Source: Proteobacteria bacterium UBA4656 (lineage in GTDB: Bacteria > Pseudomonadota > Gammaproteobacteria > Xanthomonadales > Ahniellaceae). Taken from it: a stretch of 31,440 nucleotides of DNA. This document shows, in pieces, positions 25,326-31,440 of the stretch; the stretch's first letter is position 1; every line of letters starts with the position of its first letter. The notes under the pieces are model-generated. The model was not told the DNA's origin, did not search any database, and was given only the letters and a program-made list of their open reading frames with translations. The stretch lies in NCBI GenBank assembly GCA_002405525.1, contig DHLY01000097.1, positions 28,531-59,970 of the forward strand, written 5' to 3'. The position numbers and the translations under genes are program-made.

Positions 25326-27242
25326 TCAGAGCCTTTCTTCGACGATCCTGACCTCGACCGCCGTGCGCAGAGCATCGAGGAGCGCGCGCGACTCAGCGCC
25401 AGCCACCGCCTGCCGCAGATCATTGCGTGCCGCGTCCCTGATCGCCGCATCCAGCGTCGCTGGGGCGCCGTCGGTAACCATGCGCAGCTCGACCAGCGCG
25501 AAGCGCCCGTCCGCAAGTTCAACCAGCCGCCTGACCGTTGAACCCGACGTCGGCCGCGGCAGCTTGAATACCTCGTCGACCAGCAATCCGTCATGGTTGA
25601 GCGCCCGCCGGCCCGCGACGACGGCGTCGGTGATGCTGGCGCCGGCTTCCGCGGCCAGCGCCGCGAGCTCGCCGCCCTGCTCGAATCGATCGCCGAGCGC
25701 GCGCGCCGAGACTCGTGTCGCATTGCGGACAGCCTCGGCCTGGAGCCGGGCAACCACCTGGTCGCGCACCTCCTCGAGCGCACGCTGCGCGCTCGGCTGG
25801 TGCTGATCGAGCTGGATCGCCACCACGCGGCTCCCGCCGAGGTCGATCGGATCGCTGACGCCTCCATCGACCAGAACGCGATCAGAGAACGCCTCGCGTA
25901 CCACCGCGGGAAACGCTGCAATCCCGGCACCGCCGGCGCGCCCGAAGGGTTCGCTGCGCTGCACTTCGCCGCCGAGCGCGGCTGCCGCCGGCTCGATCGA
26001 CGTGGGGTTCTGGTAGATGCGGTCGATCAGGGTCCCCGAAAGCTCCGAAAACAAACGCTCGCGCTCGCTGCTGAGGAACTGATCCGCCAGTTCGGCACGC
26101 ACGTCTTCAAACGGCTTGATGCTGCCCGGCTTGATCTCACGCAACTGGATGACATGGAAGCCCTCGTCCGTGCGGACAGGGTCGGACACCGTGCGGGGTG
26201 CCATCGTGAACAGCGTGCTCTCGAACGCCGGCTGCGTGATTCCCTTTTCGATCCAACCGAGGTCTCCACCCGCCGACTTCGAACCGGCGTCGTCCGAAGC
26301 CTCGCGCGCCAGAGCGGCGAAGTCCGCTCCATCGGCCCGCGCCCGCTCAGCCAGCGCGGCCGCTCGCTCCTGTGCGCCCTTCTGCGACAGGGCATCGGCG
26401 TCCGCGGGCACCTTGACGAGGATGTGGGATGCAAGGCGCTGTTCCTCGACCACGAAGCGGTCGCGCTGATCCTCGTAGCGCTGGCGAAGCGTTTCCTCGT
26501 CCGGCCCGGACGCCGGCTCCAGCTTGGCTGCGTCGATCTCGACGTAGCGCACGCTGAGCGTCTCCTCGGTCATGAACTCCGACTTGTTCGATTCGTACCA
26601 GGCCCCGACCGCCGCGTCGTCCGGTGGCGCTGCCGGCGCAGCCGCGGGAGGCAGGATTGCATAGGCGAAGTCGCGTGTCTGTTCGCGCAGCGCGAGATAA
26701 CGGTCCAGCGCCACTTCCGTCAAGGTCGCGGTCGACTCGACCTGCGCGGGGATCTCCCGCGCACCGATGTCACGGCGAATGCGCTCTTCGAACTGCGCCG
26801 GTGTCAGCGCCGGCGCCTGCGAGCGCAGCAGGAGGCCATACTGCTCGGCATCGAACTTGCCGTCCACCTGGAATGCGGGAATGGCAGCTATCTCACGCCG
26901 CACCCGATCGTCCGAGGCCGTCGTGCCCGCAATCTCCGAGGCCTGAAGCAGCAGCTCCTCGTTGACCATCTGCTCGAGCAGCTGCCGCTTGACCAGCGTC
27001 GATCCGAAGTAGTCCGCATCGTACGCTTCCCCGAGCTGTCGGCGGGCGTTCTGCCGGTACTGCTCGAAGCGCTCGCGGAACTCATCCTGCGAGATTTCGC
27101 GTTCGCCGATCTTCGCCACGTTGGTGGGCGTTCGAACCTCGAAGTATTGCTCGATGCCGAAGAACGCGAAGGGGACACTGACGACGGCCAGGATGACGAA
27201 GGCGATCCAGCCGGAGGTCTTTTCGCGAAGCGTCTGCAACAT
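25326..27242 (-). CDS. ppiD: Peptidyl-prolyl isomerase/periplasmic chaperone PpiD
   Basis: A 638-residue inner-membrane chaperone, near the E. coli length of 623. The start MLQTLREKTSGWIAFVILAV is the family N-terminus, with one membrane helix at about 12-31 and the rest in the periplasm. A SurA-N-like chaperone domain (about 37-170) precedes the parvulin domain (about 271-370; ASHILVKV, FAALAREASDDAGSKSAGGDLGW, EGFHVIQLREI). A second parvulin-like helical region follows. PpiD works at the Sec translocon exit on newly exported proteins. ATG 27242 is preferred over a start 11 codons upstream because it gives the family start. It follows the tRNA-Asp terminator, so it needs its own promoter. 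Confidence 0.95.
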   Translation of the reverse strand: MLQTLREKTSGWIAFVILAVVSVPFAFFGIEQYFEVRTPTNVAKIGEREISQDEFRERFEQYRQNARRQLGEAYDADYFGSTLVKRQLLEQMVNEELLLQASEIAGTTASDDRVRREIAAIPAFQVDGKFDAEQYGLLLRSQAPALTPAQFEERIRRDIGAREIPAQVESTATLTEVALDRYLALREQTRDFAYAILPPAAAPAAPPDDAAVGAWYESNKSEFMTEETLSVRYVEIDAAKLEPASGPDEETLRQRYEDQRDRFVVEEQRLASHILVKVPADADALSQKGAQERAAALAERARADGADFAALAREASDDAGSKSAGGDLGWIEKGITQPAFESTLFTMAPRTVSDPVRTDEGFHVIQLREIKPGSIKPFEDVRAELADQFLSSERERLFSELSGTLIDRIYQNPTSIEPAAAALGGEVQRSEPFGRAGGAGIAAFPAVVREAFSDRVLVDGGVSDPIDLGGSRVVAIQLDQHQPSAQRALEEVRDQVVARLQAEAVRNATRVSARALGDRFEQGGELAALAAEAGASITDAVVAGRRALNHDGLLVDEVFKLPRPTSGSTVRRLVELADGRFALVELRMVTDGAPATLDAAIRDAARNDLRQAVAGAESRALLDALRTAVEVRIVEERL

Positions 27243-27290
27243 GGTCTGATCTTCGGATGGGCGGCATCGCCGCACGGTTCTTGATGGCCG

Positions 27291-27321
27291 GAAAAAACAA
27301 GGGCGCCGTCGCCGGCGCCCT
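27291..27321 (-). terminator. Intrinsic terminator after tRNA-Asp
   Basis: On the minus strand GGGCGCC and GGCGCCC form a perfect 7-bp stem (eight with the flanking A-T pair) with a 6-base loop, followed by TTGTTTTTT. It begins eight bases after the tRNA-Asp 3' end and separates the hupB/tRNA transcript from ppiD. It is the only textbook intrinsic terminator I see in the window. Confidence 0.9.
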
Positions 27322-27328
27322 CGTCGGT

Positions 27329-27405
27329 TGGCGGAGTGGACGGGACTCGAACCCGCGACCCCCGGCGTGACAGGCCGGTATTCTAACCGACTGAACTACC
27401 ACTCC
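27329..27405 (-). tRNA. tRNA-Asp(GTC)
   Basis: A standard 77-nt cloverleaf on the minus strand: acceptor GGAGTGG/CCACTCC, D arm with AGTTCAGTCGGTTAGAAT, anticodon loop CTGTCAC giving GTC, T arm GGGTTCGAGTCCC, encoded CCA. Only six bases separate it from tRNA-Val upstream. Confidence 0.96.
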
Positions 27406-27411
27406 TCGTTC

Positions 27412-27486
27412 TGGTGGGTGCTGAGGGTTTCGAACCCCCGACCCTCGCCTTGTAAGGGCGACGCTCTACCGCTGAGCTAAGCACCC
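27412..27486 (-). tRNA. tRNA-Val(TAC)
   Basis: A 75-nt cloverleaf on the minus strand: acceptor GGGTGCT pairing with AGCACCC, D arm with AGCTCAGCGGTAGAGC, anticodon loop CTTACAA giving TAC, T arm GGGTTCGAAACCC and encoded CCA. It begins 17 bases after the hupB stop codon, so it is very likely processed from the same transcript. Confidence 0.96.
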
Positions 27487-27503
27487 GCGTCGCGCGTCGA
27501 TCC

Positions 27504-27776
27504 TCAGTTTATCGCGTCCTTCAGGGCCTTGCCAGCCTTGAAAGCCGGCACCTTCGACGCCTTGATCTTCAGCGTAGCGCCGGTGCGCGGGTTTCGGCCG
27601 GTGCGCGCGGCCCGCCTGCGAACGGAAAACGTGCCGAATCCGATGATTGAAACCGCGTCTCCCTTCTTCAACGCCTTCTCAACCACCGCGACTACCGCTT
27701 CGATCGCTTTCGCCGCGTCGGTCTTGGTGATCCCAGCGGCGTCGGCGACGCTCGCCACGAGTTCTGCCTTGTTCAT
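27504..27776 (-). CDS. hupB: DNA-binding protein HU-beta
   Basis: A 90-residue HU protein, the standard length. It starts [28 protein letters not shown], has the dimer-core [28 protein letters not shown] and the DNA-arm proline/lysine segment with [26 protein letters not shown] dimers bind and bend DNA without sequence specificity and compact the nucleoid. The ATG at 27774-27776 has GGGAG upstream. The order lon-hupB-ppiD is the conserved gammaproteobacterial one, and a promoter candidate lies in the gap after lon. Confidence 0.97.
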   Translation of the reverse strand: MNKAELVASVADAAGITKTDAAKAIEAVVAVVEKALKKGDAVSIIGFGTFSVRRRAARTGRNPRTGATLKIKASKVPAFKAGKALKDAIN

Positions 27777-27891
27777 GTTGTCGCTCCCTAATGGATTCCC
27801 GCCGGAGGACACGCTGCGCCCGGCGTACCGCTCTGCCGAACCGCGACAGCGCAGCGTTCACAGCGCACCGTTACCCCGCAAACGGGCCGCT

Positions 27892-27921
27892 TTTATACCA
27901 GTCGGCGCCGCGAGCGCGCAA
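27892..27921 (-). promoter_or_regulatory. Promoter candidate for hupB and the two tRNAs
   Basis: On the minus strand TATAAA (five of six) is preceded at 18 bases by TTGCGC (three of six). It lies just after the lon stop and about 110 bases before the hupB ATG. The -10 is convincing, the -35 is poor. Confidence 0.45.
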
Positions 27922-27964
27922 CACGACGCGCTGCGAAACGCGGCGCGCCAAGTCCAGCGTCACG

Positions 27965-30469
<2,505 letters not shown>

Positions 30470-30612
30470 GGGGACTCCCCCGGATGATGGGCGGGCGGGC
30501 CTCCGCCGGTGTGCGCCGCGCCGCCGGCGCCACAGCGCGCGTCGTCCCGGCGTCGCCACCCGACCACCGACCGACGGGGCCGGTGCGGTGGCCGCGCGAC
30601 GGCCTTCAGCAC

Positions 30613-30641
30613 ATATGCGGTTGCACGCGACAAAATGCAAG
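30613..30641 (-). promoter_or_regulatory. Sigma-32-type heat-shock promoter candidate for lon
   Basis: On the minus strand CTTGCAT (five of seven to CTTGAAA) is followed after 14 bases by CCGCATAT (seven of eight informative and free positions to CCCCATNT). The site lies in the clpX-lon gap, about 145 bases before the lon ATG. lon is a classical heat-shock gene, which supports the reading. Overlapping sigma-70-like boxes (TTGCAT, 17 bases, CATATG) are weaker. Confidence 0.55.
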
Positions 30642-30673
30642 CCACGCCGCCGGCGCACCGGCGACCGCCGGGA

Positions 30674-31440
30674 TCAGTCCCCAGCCGCCCGGGGCTGCTG
30701 CTGGGCGGTGCCACGGTAGATGAGGTATGGGTCGGCCGTTCCGCCGATAACGGCCTCATCCACCACGACTTTGCTGACGTGCTCCAGCGAGGGCAGTTCG
30801 TACATCGTTTCCAGCAGGACGCTCTCGAGGATCGTGCGCAGCCCGCGCGCACCGGTCCTGCGCTGCAGCGCTTTGCGCGCCACCGCAGAGAGCGCGTCGG
30901 CCCTGAACTCGAGGTCGACGCCTTCCATTTCGAACAGCCGCTTGAACTGCTTGGTGATCGCGTTCTTTGGTTCGGTCAGGATCTTGACCAGGGCCGCCTC
31001 GTCCAGCTCCTCCAGCGTCGCAACCACCGGCAGGCGACCGACGAACTCCGGGATCAGGCCGAACTTGATCAGGTCTTCGGGCTCGACCGTCGACAGGACC
31101 GCACCGACCGACGCCCTGCGGTCCTTGCTGCGCACTTCCGCGGAAAACCCGATCCCTGTCGACTCGGAGCGCGCCTGGATGATCTTCTCCAGTCCCGCGA
31201 ACGCGCCACCGCAGACGAAGAGGATGTTGCGCGTATCGACCTGCAGGAACTCCTGCTGGGGATGCTTTCGACCGCCCTGCGGCGGCACCGACGCTATGGT
31301 GCCCTCGATCAGCTTCAGCAGCGCCTGCTGCACGCCCTCGCCCGAGACGTCGCGGGTGATCGAGGGGTTCTCGCTCTTGCGCGAGATCTTGTCGATCTCG
31401 ACGATGTAGACGATGCCGGTCTGCGCCGTCTCGACGTCGT
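30674..31440 (-). CDS. clpX: ClpX, ATPase subunit of ClpXP, C-terminal part (cut by right edge)
   Basis: The visible 254 residues cover the end of the large AAA+ domain and the small domain of ClpX; the N-terminal zinc domain and Walker A lie beyond the window. Recognised pieces: RGIVYI-like [40 protein letters not shown], the pore-associated [46 protein letters not shown] and the sensor-2 segment [24 protein letters not shown]. ClpX unfolds substrates for ClpP. The oddity is Walker B: where IDE is expected, the sequence reads IVE (codon 31400-31402), losing the Mg-coordinating aspartate. Everything around it is canonical. The chain ends in a short Gln/Pro/Ala tail. lon follows after 204 bp. 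Confidence 0.96.
   Translation of the reverse strand, partial: DVETAQTGIVYIVEIDKISRKSENPSITRDVSGEGVQQALLKLIEGTIASVPPQGGRKHPQQEFLQVDTRNILFVCGGAFAGLEKIIQARSESTGIGFSAEVRSKDRRASVGAVLSTVEPEDLIKFGLIPEFVGRLPVVATLEELDEAALVKILTEPKNAITKQFKRLFEMEGVDLEFRADALSAVARKALQRRTGARGLRTILESVLLETMYELPSLEHVSKVVVDEAVIGGTADPYLIYRGTAQQQPRAAGD

Noticed and set aside
25593..27284. A 563-codon plus-strand frame opposite ppiD
   Set aside because: It mirrors a clear PpiD and shows no motif, signal or ribosome binding site.

Overview
The window is about 31 kb of GC-rich, densely coded chromosomal DNA. Gene content and order point to a gammaproteobacterium, most plausibly on the Xanthomonadales/Lysobacterales side: recR-ebfC-dnaX preceded by the 4.5S RNA and a tRNA-Ser; clpX-lon-hupB-tRNA-Val-tRNA-Asp-ppiD; an LPS Kdo kinase opposite a family 9 glycosyltransferase; an Slp-type lipoprotein. 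The exact lineage cannot be fixed from the sequence alone. I see no insertion sequence, phage gene or CRISPR array. Most of the window is core genome.

Layout. 1-2400: the 3' part of a TgpA-like transglutaminase, an Slp-family lipoprotein and a HIT-family hydrolase. 2535-5633 (minus): tRNA-Ser(GGA), 4.5S SRP RNA, dnaX, ebfC, recR. 5800-9470 (minus): kdkA, an MBL-fold hydrolase, moaA, moaC, moaD, moaE, almost all overlapping. 9515-11140: a GT9 heptosyltransferase-like gene, a DUF6165 gene and tRNA-Ser(CGA). 11293-20768: the accessory core of the window, holding an exported caspase-like protease, a divergent Ig-repeat autotransporter, a PP2C phosphatase, a convergent membrane Ser/Thr kinase and a multiheme cytochrome c. 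20867-25056: an SAM methyltransferase, rnhA and dnaQ, then an MltD-like lytic transglycosylase and fabI. 25326-31440 (minus): clpX (cut by the right edge), lon, hupB, two tRNAs, a clear terminator, ppiD.

How the genes fit together. The right end is a protein quality-control block (ClpX, Lon, PpiD), with a heat-shock-type promoter candidate before lon. dnaX, recR, ebfC, dnaQ and rnhA cover replication and repair. The moa genes make molybdopterin. kdkA and the GT9 gene should act on the LPS inner core. The 11.3-19.3 kb cluster is the most unusual part: a surface adhesin-like autotransporter and a periplasm-directed caspase homologue share one 106-bp divergent control region, and a kinase/phosphatase pair lies beside them. 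A linked signalling or envelope system is an inference from gene order.

The most surprising single detail is at the right edge. The otherwise canonical ClpX carries valine where the Walker B aspartate should be, through one base (position 31401). This is either a sequence error or a remarkable substitution.
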